This document shows positions 1 through 7,363 of a stretch of 64,000 nt of DNA, piece after piece. The notes beneath the pieces are model-generated. The model did not search any database and had not been told where the DNA came from. It saw only the letters and a list, made by a program, of their open reading frames with translations. Both the position numbers and the translations under genes were made by a program. Each line of letters opens with the position of its first letter. Position 1 is the stretch's first letter. This DNA is from RGIG4140 sp045532865 (GTDB lineage: Bacteria; Pseudomonadota; Alphaproteobacteria; CAAHEQ01; UBA3637): contig JAZSGT010000028.1 in the NCBI GenBank assembly GCA_045532865.1, forward strand, positions 1-64,000, read 5' to 3'.

Positions 1-72
1 TAATGCAGAAAAAGTGCATATACAAAAAATGGTTGATCCAAGTAAAATGGATTTAAATTTAATATTCATCAT
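1..72 (-). CDS. Secreted protein, N-terminal fragment (runs off the window)
   Basis: Only the first 24 codons are inside the window. On the minus strand a strong AGGAGG (78-83) precedes ATG-ATG at 72. The visible peptide begins MMNIKFKSILLGSTIF and continues hydrophobic, ending FSAL at the edge: a short basic n-region plus hydrophobic core, as in a Sec signal peptide. The protein is therefore probably exported, but its function cannot be read. Either ATG (72 or 69) fits; the second has the more usual spacing to the ribosome binding site. Confidence 0.6.
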   Translation of the reverse strand, partial: MMNIKFKSILLGSTIFCICTFSAL

Positions 73-119
73 CAGCGCCTCCTGTGCCGTTTGGCAACAC
101 TAATAGTTAAACTTAATTT

Positions 120-148
120 ATTGTAACACGAGTTTATAAAAAAATCCA
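120..148 (-). promoter_or_regulatory. Probable promoter of the secreted protein at the left edge
   Basis: Minus strand: extended -10 TG-T-TACAAT (120-125) with a weak -35 TGGATT (143-148) at 17-nt spacing. It would give a leader of about 40 nt that carries the AGGAGG site. Inferred from consensus only. Confidence 0.35.
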
Positions 149-400
149 TAAAAAAATATGCATTTTTAATGAGTTACAATCTAAAGTATCTGTTTTTGAT
201 TAGAAAAAAAATTAAAATAATAATTGTTTTTTTATAAAACAGATAAAATATTGTAGTTTATTCTATCATATTTTTAATTATCTGTCTATTAAAAAATGGG
301 TTTTTGTGTGTTAAAATAGATAATATAATGAAATTATTGACAAAATTAAAATTAAAAATCTGTCTTTTGGCATGAATTTTGTCTAGTGCACGTAAAAAAA
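149..400. other. Very AT-rich intergenic stretch, nothing recognised
   Basis: About 250 bases between the DnaJ-like gene and the left-edge gene. It is almost all A/T with runs of A and T. I see no open frame of useful length, no clear hairpin terminator and no repeat. Both flanking genes are on the minus strand, so it may hold the 3' end of the DnaJ-like transcript. Confidence 0.4.
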
Positions 401-1315
401 TTAGAAAGAACGAGTGTTTTTTTGCTGAGGTTCCCAATTTTGAATAAAAGTTGTAAGATCCTTATCTTCTTTATTTGGTAAAATGATATTGGGTTTTACG
501 AGTAAATCACCTTTTCCTTTAACACCTTTTCCCTTAACACGCATAACAGTTGATGTGTTTGCATAAGGGGGTATTGTGAGCATAATGTCGCCATAGGGTG
601 TGGGTGTTTTGATTTTTGCACCTAAAATAGCCTCTTTTAATGAGATGGGAAGCGTTAGTAAAATATTGTCGTCTTGTCTTTCATAAAGAAGTGATTTTTG
701 AATTTTTATTTTGATGAGAGCGTCCCCGTTTTTTGTTCCAATTCCGGGGGAGCCTTGTCCTTTGAGGCGAAGAATAGCGTCATCTGTTACGCCGGCAGGG
801 ACTTTTAGTTTGATTTTTTTGCCGTTTGAAAGTGTTACAGTTGTTTCGCCCCCTGTAATAGATAAATCAAAATCTATTGTGAGATGGTATGTGGTATCTT
901 TTCCTGTAGAATGTTGTGAATGGCTGTTATATGAATTTTTGAATGTGTTTGAAAATCCACCAAATAAGTCAGAAAAATCAAATCCGCCTCTTCTCCCAAA
1001 CATGGATGCTAAATCTTCAGGATTGATATTGTGTGTTTTTCCACTAAATCCATTAAATCCAGAATTGTCATATGAGCCATAGCCAAATGGTGTTGGATTG
1101 CCGTTTTCATCAATTTCACCATTGTCAAATCTTTTTCTTTTTTCAGGGTCGGATAACAGTTCGTATGCAGCAGTTATTGTTTTAAATTTTTCGGCAGATG
1201 ATTTATCAGGATTAACATCTGGGTGATATGATCTTGCAAGTTTATGATAGGCTTTTTTAATTTCGTTTGCTGTTGCAGATTTTGATACTCCAAGTAAATC
1301 GTATGGGTTGCTCAT
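401..1315 (-). CDS. DnaJ/CbpA-type co-chaperone without zinc finger
   Basis: A 304-residue J-protein that would stimulate a DnaK-type Hsp70 in the cytoplasm. Residues 1-70 form the J domain with the HPD motif at 31-33. A Gly/Phe-rich linker follows (about 75-130, including GRRGGFDF and DLFGGF), then a DnaJ C-terminal substrate-binding region (about 140-295). The CxxCxGxG zinc-finger repeats of classical DnaJ are absent, so this is a CbpA/DjlA-like paralogue rather than the main DnaJ. ATG at 1315 has GAGG upstream. It is divergent from the cation efflux gene. Substrate unknown. Confidence 0.85.
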   Translation of the reverse strand: MSNPYDLLGVSKSATANEIKKAYHKLARSYHPDVNPDKSSAEKFKTITAAYELLSDPEKRKRFDNGEIDENGNPTPFGYGSYDNSGFNGFSGKTHNINPEDLASMFGRRGGFDFSDLFGGFSNTFKNSYNSHSQHSTGKDTTYHLTIDFDLSITGGETTVTLSNGKKIKLKVPAGVTDDAILRLKGQGSPGIGTKNGDALIKIKIQKSLLYERQDDNILLTLPISLKEAILGAKIKTPTPYGDIMLTIPPYANTSTVMRVKGKGVKGKGDLLVKPNIILPNKEDKDLTTFIQNWEPQQKNTRSF

Positions 1316-1413
1316 TTTGTTACCTCGTTTATTGTTTGATTATTATTTTATATAATGTCAATTTTTTAAAAAATCTATGGAAAAAATAAAAAAAATGTTA
1401 TATTCTAGGTGTA

Positions 1414-2298
1414 ATGACACAAAAAAAAGAATTAAATCGATTAATGAAAGTGGCGTCAGTGGCGTCAGTTGCAACAGCGATAACGTTGGTTGTTGTTAAA
1501 TTTTTTGCATATTTAATTACAGGATCAGTTTCAATATTATCAAGCCTTTTTGATTCTGTACAAGATTTTATGACATCTGCCGTAAATTATGAAGCTGTTA
1601 GGCATTCGATCACTCCGGCTGATAAAGAACACCGGTTTGGGCATGGAAAGGCTCAAGCAATTGGAAGTCTTATTCAAGGTGTGATTATATTTGCAGCAGC
1701 AGCCTTTTTGTTAAAAGAAGCCGGCAATCGTTTTTTTCATATTGAGCCGATTAAAGAAATAGGTCTTGGTACAGTTGTAACTGTTTTTGCAATTGTTGTG
1801 ACAATTATTCTGGTTCAATTTCAAACGTATGTGATTAAAAAGACAAATTCCCTTTCTTTAAAAACGGATAGAGCGCATTACACTGGTGATATTTTAATGA
1901 ATGTGGGTGTAGTGACCTCAATGGTTGCTTCTTATTACTTTGATTTATATGTTATTGATGCTTTATTTGGTATTGGTGTAGCCTTTTATTTGTTTATAAC
2001 AGTTTTTGGTGTTGCAAAAGAGGCAATTGCAATGTTAATGGATACAGAAATGCCTGAAGATGTACGTGAAAAAATAAAGAAAATAGCATTTTCTTATGAG
2101 GATGTTTTGGAAGTTGTTGATTTAAAGACAAGATTGTCTGGAAGTTGTATGTTTATCCAGTTTTGTGCGAGAATGAATGCAGATTTGACGCTCAAAAGAG
2201 CGCATGATATCACAGAGTTTATTGAAGATGATATTAAAAAAGAATATCCAGATTCGCAAATCATTATCCATTTTGAGCCGTCATTTAAAAAGGTATAA
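1414..2298 (+). CDS. Cation diffusion facilitator (FieF/YiiP-like metal efflux)
   Basis: A 294-residue inner-membrane antiporter of the CDF family, exporting divalent metals (Zn/Fe/Mn type) in exchange for protons. Several hydrophobic segments are visible. The first metal site is intact: D47 and D51 in LFDSVQD, and the H-x3-D pair in HYTGD near residue 155. The family motif HRFGHGKAQ follows the second membrane segment. The C-terminal part (about 205-294) is the cytoplasmic domain. The next gene starts 2 nt after its stop, so they are probably co-transcribed. The metal cannot be told from sequence alone. Confidence 0.88.
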   Translation: MTQKKELNRLMKVASVASVATAITLVVVKFFAYLITGSVSILSSLFDSVQDFMTSAVNYEAVRHSITPADKEHRFGHGKAQAIGSLIQGVIIFAAAAFLLKEAGNRFFHIEPIKEIGLGTVVTVFAIVVTIILVQFQTYVIKKTNSLSLKTDRAHYTGDILMNVGVVTSMVASYYFDLYVIDALFGIGVAFYLFITVFGVAKEAIAMLMDTEMPEDVREKIKKIAFSYEDVLEVVDLKTRLSGSCMFIQFCARMNADLTLKRAHDITEFIEDDIKKEYPDSQIIIHFEPSFKKV

Positions 2299-2300
2299 TC

Positions 2301-3878
2301 ATGATTATATATAATCAAAAAGATATTATTGAAGCGTTACTTAATCCAAAATTATACCCTGCTAAGTGGAATGTAAAGGAAGTAAGGGTGTGTCAATCTC
2401 ATATAGCGATTTTGTTTTTGGCAGGAGCGTATGTTTTTAAGTTAAAAAGAGCTGTTTTGATGCCGGATATTGATTTTTCAACTCCTGCTAAAAGACGCCT
2501 TGCTTGTGTTCAAGAAATGAAAAGAAGCACGGTTTATGCTCCAAATTTAGTGCTTGGTGTGCGTTCGGTTAGACGATTGCCAAATGGACGTATTTGTATT
2601 GGGGGTAAGGCAGGAGAAGAGATAGATACACTTTTGGTGATGAAACGAATCCCTGAATCTAATATTTTGGGAAATATTCTTCCAAATGAAAATTTTGGTC
2701 GTTTTGAGGTTATGGATTTGGCTGAACAATTGGCAGAACTTCATTCAAAAGCAAAACCGTTTAGAACTAAATGGGGTGTGCCAGTTATTCAAAAAATTAT
2801 TTTAGAGACAGAGCGAGTTCTTTCTTGTTTTTGTCCGGTTATATTTGAACGTGAAAAATTAGATTCCTTAATGCAAGGAATGCTTAAAAGTGTGGGTGAA
2901 AATTCAAGGCTTTTAGCATTACGTTCAAAAAGTGGGCATGTAAAAAAGTGTCACGGTGATTTGTTGTTAAGTAATATTGCTCGCGTGGATAATAAGTATC
3001 TTTTCTTTAGTCCAGTGGAATATGATGAACATGCTGAATGTATAGATACCCTATATGATTTATCGTATTTATTGATGGATTTTGAAATAAGAGGTATGCG
3101 AAAACTTTCTAACATTTTATTTAATCATTATCTTGCTTATATGAATGATGTAGAAGGTTATCCTTTGTTACATTTGTATCAATCTATGAGAGCTGCTGAA
3201 CGTGCAGCAGTGTGTGCTAAAAGGTCTGTTATGTTGCAAGGACAAGAAAAAGAAGAGGCTGTTGAAAAAGCGCAAATATATTTTAAAATGGCATGTCATT
3301 TTATGACCTCATATCCTCCTGTATTAATTGCATGCGGTGGTTTATCTGGAAGTGGGAAGTCAAGAGTTGCTCGTGAAATTGGGGGGTGTTTAAATCCTGC
3401 GCCTGGTGCTGTTATTTTAAGAGATGATATTGTTAAAAAACAGATTAATGGTTGTCCAATTGACCAACACTTTGATAAAGCTTTTGATACACCTGTTGTT
3501 GAAAAAGTTGTTTATGATGTGTTAAGACAAGAGGCTAGAACGGCACTTTCGAGTGGGTGTGCTGTTATTGTAGATGCTTTATTTTATGATGAAAATGAAC
3601 GTCGTATGATTGAAGATTTGGCGAATGAATTAGGTGTTTCTTTTGTTCCTCTTTGGATGGATGCTCCGTTTGATGTTAGATTGGGCCGAGTGGAAAGTCG
3701 CAAACGCAATCCTTCAGATGTTCGAACGCAAGAAGATTTGGAAAAGCAATTATCTTTGGAAACGGGTCATGTTACTTGGCCAAAGATTATTACGAATAAG
3801 TCTCGGGAAGAAACTTTACAAGATGCATTGGATATTTTGAACAAATCATGTCCAATGCCTATTTTAAAAATTCAATAA
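2301..3878 (+). CDS. Two-domain kinase-like protein: phosphotransferase-type domain plus P-loop ATPase
   Basis: 525 residues. The C-terminal third carries a Walker A motif, GGLSGSGKS (about 347-355), followed by a zeta-toxin/gluconate-kinase-like P-loop domain with ILRDDIV and RNPSDVR. The N-terminal two thirds resemble aminoglycoside phosphotransferase-fold proteins, with a CHGDLLLSNI catalytic-loop-like segment. This matches the COG2187+COG0645 fusion family; the substrate of that family is not established. The ATG lies directly after the FieF-like stop with AAGG upstream, so the two form a likely operon. No signal peptide; cytosolic. Confidence 0.75.
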   Translation: MIIYNQKDIIEALLNPKLYPAKWNVKEVRVCQSHIAILFLAGAYVFKLKRAVLMPDIDFSTPAKRRLACVQEMKRSTVYAPNLVLGVRSVRRLPNGRICIGGKAGEEIDTLLVMKRIPESNILGNILPNENFGRFEVMDLAEQLAELHSKAKPFRTKWGVPVIQKIILETERVLSCFCPVIFEREKLDSLMQGMLKSVGENSRLLALRSKSGHVKKCHGDLLLSNIARVDNKYLFFSPVEYDEHAECIDTLYDLSYLLMDFEIRGMRKLSNILFNHYLAYMNDVEGYPLLHLYQSMRAAERAAVCAKRSVMLQGQEKEEAVEKAQIYFKMACHFMTSYPPVLIACGGLSGSGKSRVAREIGGCLNPAPGAVILRDDIVKKQINGCPIDQHFDKAFDTPVVEKVVYDVLRQEARTALSSGCAVIVDALFYDENERRMIEDLANELGVSFVPLWMDAPFDVRLGRVESRKRNPSDVRTQEDLEKQLSLETGHVTWPKIITNKSREETLQDALDILNKSCPMPILKIQ

Positions 3879-3933
3879 AATCAATTAGTTAATGAGAGTA
3901 TTAAACTTTTTTAACAAAAAAACAAAAAAAAGC

Positions 3934-3962
3934 TTGATATTTATTTTTTTTTAGTGTATAAA
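3934..3962 (+). promoter_or_regulatory. Promoter of tRNA-Arg
   Basis: TTGATA (3934-3939), 17-nt spacer, TATAAA (3957-3962); the mature tRNA begins 17 nt further on. Close to the sigma-70 consensus and matching the promoters of the other RNA genes in this window. Confidence 0.7.
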
Positions 3963-3978
3963 TATGCCTATTAAAGAT

Positions 3979-4055
3979 GCACCCGTAGCTCAATTGGATA
4001 GAGCATCTGACTACGGATCAGAAGGTTGTAAGTTCGAATCCTGCCGGGTGCGCCA
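3979..4055 (+). tRNA. tRNA-Arg (ACG)
   Basis: A 77-nt cloverleaf with encoded CCA. Acceptor GCACCCG pairs with CGGGTGC (4045-4051). The anticodon stem TCTGA/TCAGA encloses loop CTACGGA, giving anticodon ACG, which after A-to-I editing reads CGN Arg codons. The T-loop TTCGAAT is canonical. A hairpin terminator follows immediately. Confidence 0.95.
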
Positions 4056-4058
4056 TCT

Positions 4059-4084
4059 AAACCTCACAAACGTGAGGTTTTTTT
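4059..4084 (+). terminator. Rho-independent terminator after tRNA-Arg
   Basis: Nine-bp stem AAACCTCAC / GTGAGGTTT with loop AAAC, followed by a T run. It starts 3 nt after the tRNA CCA. Confidence 0.85.
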
Positions 4085-4110
4085 ATGCTTAAATTGATGT
4101 TGTGTTTATA

Positions 4111-4143
4111 AAAAACTTCGAATCAAAAACGATTCGAAGTTTT
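4111..4143 (-). terminator. Terminator at the end of the mlaC-mlaA transcript
   Basis: Perfect 13-bp stem AAAACTTCGAATC (4112-4124) / GATTCGAAGTTTT (4131-4143). On the minus strand it lies just past the mlaC stop and runs into T/A-rich sequence. Confidence 0.75.
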
Positions 4144-4163
4144 GTAAATTAAAAATAAAAGCA

Positions 4164-4766
4164 TTATTGAGCCTTTTTTGTGAATTTAAAACTCTCACTT
4201 CTTGTTTTTAATTCTTTAGTTAATGTGGATAATTTGCCACCATTTTTGTGTAAAAATGCTGTATATTCATTCCGATAACTTGCAATCATGCTAACACCTT
4301 CAATTACAATGTCTGTAATTTTGTATGTATTGCCATCTTTTTTTACACGCCACAAAACTTCAGCAGGTGGATTGTTTTGAATTTCGCTGATAACAAAAAA
4401 TTGGTTTGATTTTGCAGGTTTAATTCCTGTGAAATTAATCTTTTGACCAGTGTATAAGTTGAATTTATCAGCCCAGGATTTTGTTGTAAAATCTAAAAAA
4501 GCTTCTAAAAATTCATTTTGTTCTTGAGGTGTTGCTTTTTTCCAATAAACGCCTGAAACTTGTCTTCCAACAGTTTTGATGTCTAAATCTTTTTTGAATC
4601 TATCGTGGAAAATTTTGAGTTTTTCATCTTCTGGAATATTAGCGCTTAAAACCTCATTGATGATGTCATCTGTTAGGTTTTGAATGAATTTTGTTCCATT
4701 TTCATCAGCTTTTGTTGGTAATGATAAAAACAGGACAGATAAGATAATTGCAATTATTTTTTTCAT
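4164..4766 (-). CDS. mlaC: MlaC-family periplasmic phospholipid-binding protein
   Basis: 200 residues with a Sec signal peptide (1-20, cleavage near PTKA-DE) and the fold of MlaC/Ttg2D. In the Mla system MlaC ferries phospholipids between the outer-membrane lipoprotein MlaA and the inner-membrane MlaFEDB ABC complex to keep outer-leaflet asymmetry. Segments such as VSGVYWKKAT and the D-x-VIEGVSM region near residue 145 are typical. The gene lies 14 nt downstream of mlaA, so MlaA and MlaC are probably made together. The ABC components are not in this window. Confidence 0.85.
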   Translation of the reverse strand: MKKIIAIILSVLFLSLPTKADENGTKFIQNLTDDIINEVLSANIPEDEKLKIFHDRFKKDLDIKTVGRQVSGVYWKKATPQEQNEFLEAFLDFTTKSWADKFNLYTGQKINFTGIKPAKSNQFFVISEIQNNPPAEVLWRVKKDGNTYKITDIVIEGVSMIASYRNEYTAFLHKNGGKLSTLTKELKTRSESFKFTKKAQ

Positions 4767-4780
4767 TTATTGATACCCTT

Positions 4781-5545
4781 TTACTCTTCTTCGAAATCAA
4801 AATCATATGTGGCTGTAGTTGTTTCACTGTTTTGAATAACAGTGTTGATTTTTTTCTCCCGGTTTTGGCGATACATGCTTCTAACGGTTGCGTAAAAATC
4901 AGTTGATGAATTTTTCAAACTATCAAGAAATTCAATATTCTCCTCTCTTGATTGAATGGAATCAAGTGCAACAATCCCATAACGTACACTTGGTTCGTGA
5001 ATAACAGAAAGCTCTGCGCTTGTTAATAAAGTGCTGAATGCTGTTCCAACTGTATCACGTGGATTTGAAGGTCCTATGATTGGCCAAACAATGTAAGGTT
5101 CACTTGTTTGCCAACCCCATACAGCAAGTGTTTGTCCAAAATCATTTGTGTGAACAGGAATATTCATGTCTGAAGCAACATCAAATAAACCTCCTAATCC
5201 CAAAAATGTGTTGGCTAAAAATCTGCGTGAAATATCCCAAGCATGTTCCCCTTCTCCTTGAAGGAGTGAGTTGACCAAATAGCCGGGTTGTTTGATGTTG
5301 TCAAAAACATTTGAAATGCCTGTTCTGATTGGTTTTGGCGTTATTGCTCGGTATCCTTTTGCAAGGGGTTTTAAAATGGCTGCATCCAACAACATGTTTG
5401 TTGCAAACATTGCTCTATTGAAAGGCTCAATGGGATCATTTGCCTCTTCATATGCTTTTATTTCCTCTGGCGTAACGGGTTTTGTTGCACATCCAGTGAT
5501 TAGTAAAGAAGCACAAGCTAAAGCAAATAATGTATTTCTGAACAA
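4781..5545 (-). CDS. mlaA: MlaA (VacJ) outer-membrane lipoprotein
   Basis: 254 residues. The lipobox LITGC (C19) ends a hydrophobic signal. The body carries MlaA hallmarks: DPIEPFNRAMF after the lipid anchor, the FLGLGGLFD segment, and NDFGQTLAVWG. MlaA forms a ring in the inner leaflet of the outer membrane and removes mislocalised phospholipids from the outer leaflet, passing them to MlaC, which is encoded next. Both genes share a minus-strand unit with the LOG gene upstream. Confidence 0.9.
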   Translation of the reverse strand: MFRNTLFALACASLLITGCATKPVTPEEIKAYEEANDPIEPFNRAMFATNMLLDAAILKPLAKGYRAITPKPIRTGISNVFDNIKQPGYLVNSLLQGEGEHAWDISRRFLANTFLGLGGLFDVASDMNIPVHTNDFGQTLAVWGWQTSEPYIVWPIIGPSNPRDTVGTAFSTLLTSAELSVIHEPSVRYGIVALDSIQSREENIEFLDSLKNSSTDFYATVRSMYRQNREKKINTVIQNSETTTATYDFDFEEE

Positions 5546-5554
5546 TAGATCCTC

Positions 5555-6139
5555 CTATTTTTTTTCTTGTTGAGCCATTAAAAGTTGATGTTCAATTTCA
5601 GGTAATACTTCGTCAACAGATCTTACAAAAGTGAGTAATTTGATTTGATGTGGTTTTACAAAACCTTCGCCAACCATTTCAAATAAAAATTGTTGAAGAG
5701 TGTTGTAAAAGCCATCAATATTTACAACAATAATTGGGGATTTGATAATTCCTAATTGACGTAATGTTAAAACTTCAAACAATTCATCCATTGTGCCAAA
5801 CCCACCTGGCAAAATGGCAATAGCATCTGCTTGGTCAACCATAGAGACTTTTCTTTGAGCCATTTGATCCCAAACTTCAAATTTATCGGCTTTTTTTGCA
5901 ATTTCTGCTGGTTTTTCAATGTCGTACAATTCACGAATGGTTGCGCCAATAACATATCCGTTTTCAGAAAAAGCTCCATCAGAAACAGCTCCCATTAAAC
6001 CAGTAGTTCCTGCACCATAGATTAATTTGATTTCTTTTCTTGCTAAAATTTCACCCAAACGATGGGCTTCTTGGATATAAATAGCTTTTCTTCCGGAGCT
6101 TCCCCCACAAAAAACAGCTACAGAATTAAGTGTACTCAT
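5555..6139 (-). CDS. LOG-family nucleotide phosphoribohydrolase (TIGR00730)
   Basis: About 194 residues. The family signature PGGFGTMDE (canonical PGGxGTxxE) is present, with an N-terminal Rossmann-like VAVFCGGSSG. LOG proteins split cytokinin-type or plain nucleoside 5'-monophosphates into base and ribose 5-phosphate; the bacterial substrate is often AMP-like. I chose ATG 6139 because AAGGA precedes it; a longer frame back to 6208 has no binding site and reads through AT-rich sequence. It is 9 nt upstream of mlaA. Cytoplasmic. Confidence 0.85.
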   Translation of the reverse strand: MSTLNSVAVFCGGSSGRKAIYIQEAHRLGEILARKEIKLIYGAGTTGLMGAVSDGAFSENGYVIGATIRELYDIEKPAEIAKKADKFEVWDQMAQRKVSMVDQADAIAILPGGFGTMDELFEVLTLRQLGIIKSPIIVVNIDGFYNTLQQFLFEMVGEGFVKPHQIKLLTFVRSVDEVLPEIEHQLLMAQQEKK

Positions 6140-6230
6140 GTTTTTCCTTGATTTTAAAAATAATTTATTGTTAGTATAGAGAATATATGTATAATGAGAA
6201 AAGGTCAAGTTAAATCTTAAGGGGACGATG

Positions 6231-7349
6231 ATGAAAAATGTATTTTTTTTCTTGAGTATGCTTTTAGCTTCAATACCTTTAATGGCACAAGAAGCAATAC
6301 CTTTGTTTGATGAAATACCGGCCTTTATTGATGATAAGCCTAAGGAAAAAGAAGCAACAGAAAAAAAACAAGTTGTTCCACCAAAATTAATTAGTGTAAA
6401 GGGTGGAAAATCTCAATCAAACAAACCAAATTTGGGAAGAGATGCAACCCCTGTAACCTCTATTAGATTGGCACCTTTCCCTGATTTTTCAGTGGAATTA
6501 GATGCTTCTTCTACACCTCCAATTCAAGAAAAAAAGTTTGAAGAAAAAGTTATTGAAGAATCTGAAATTTTAAAACGCACTGACCCATTAACAATGACTG
6601 AAAAAGCAGAAACAGGGGATGAATATTTACAACGTTTGATCAATGAGAGACGGTTGAAAATGGCTTCTGGAGGCTCAAAATACACAAATCCACTTGGGTT
6701 AAGACATGATGCTGATGGATTCTTAATTTCAAGTGTTGGATTGGGGATGATGCCTGATGAAGTTGTTGACGCTTTGGAAGATCAAGGCTATTTGTTAACA
6801 AAAACGCATAAAGTTTTACCTCCTGCTTTATCTGTTCAATATGAAAAAGATTGTCGCTTGACAAGGAAGTTGTATATTCCGGCTGACATTAGAGCCTGTG
6901 TTAATGATAAGGCAGATGAGGATGAAACAACGTATATTAAACAAATGGTATTTGAGAAACCAATGACACGTGAAACAATGGTTGTTGATTACACTTCTCT
7001 TGCAACAGAAAATATTTCTTATCGAGTTTTTTATAAAAATAAAGGAGATTCTTCTTTAAATAGTAGTCGAAAAAATATGCTGATAAAAGAAAATCGCAAA
7101 AAAGAGTTTTGGAATCTTGTTTTTGGGACATATGGTTTACCTGATGATAATGAAGAAGTTTTATGGGGAAATGAAAATACATCATTTATGATTGCTAAAA
7201 TGGATGGATCAGCATATGATGCTTATTTATTATTAGAAAGTACATTGTTGCAAAATGAGGATTATGATAAATGGTCAGAGACACTCAGTGAAGTAAAAGC
7301 ACCAACATCATTTAGTTTTGTTTCAAAAGAAGATATTGTGGAAGAATAA
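6231..7349 (+). CDS. Secreted protein of unknown function upstream of the ClpA-like gene
   Basis: About 372 residues that I do not recognise. The N-terminus is a clear Sec signal (hydrophobic stretch ending PLMA-QEA). A charged, low-complexity linker (about 30-130, rich in Lys, Glu, Pro) leads to a globular region with GLGMMPDEVVDALEDQGY, which looks like a repeat-type helix-turn seen in many periplasmic proteins. ATG 6231 is favoured over 6228 by spacing to AAGGGGA. It ends 14 nt before the ClpA-like gene, so the two are likely one transcript. Function open. Confidence 0.7.
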   Translation: MKNVFFFLSMLLASIPLMAQEAIPLFDEIPAFIDDKPKEKEATEKKQVVPPKLISVKGGKSQSNKPNLGRDATPVTSIRLAPFPDFSVELDASSTPPIQEKKFEEKVIEESEILKRTDPLTMTEKAETGDEYLQRLINERRLKMASGGSKYTNPLGLRHDADGFLISSVGLGMMPDEVVDALEDQGYLLTKTHKVLPPALSVQYEKDCRLTRKLYIPADIRACVNDKADEDETTYIKQMVFEKPMTRETMVVDYTSLATENISYRVFYKNKGDSSLNSSRKNMLIKENRKKEFWNLVFGTYGLPDDNEEVLWGNENTSFMIAKMDGSAYDAYLLLESTLLQNEDYDKWSETLSEVKAPTSFSFVSKEDIVEE

Positions 7350-7363
7350 GAGGGAGATTTTAT

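Noticed and set aside
711..1082. 123-codon plus-strand frame opposite the DnaJ-like gene
   Set aside because: Shadow of the minus-strand gene; no binding site and no family features.
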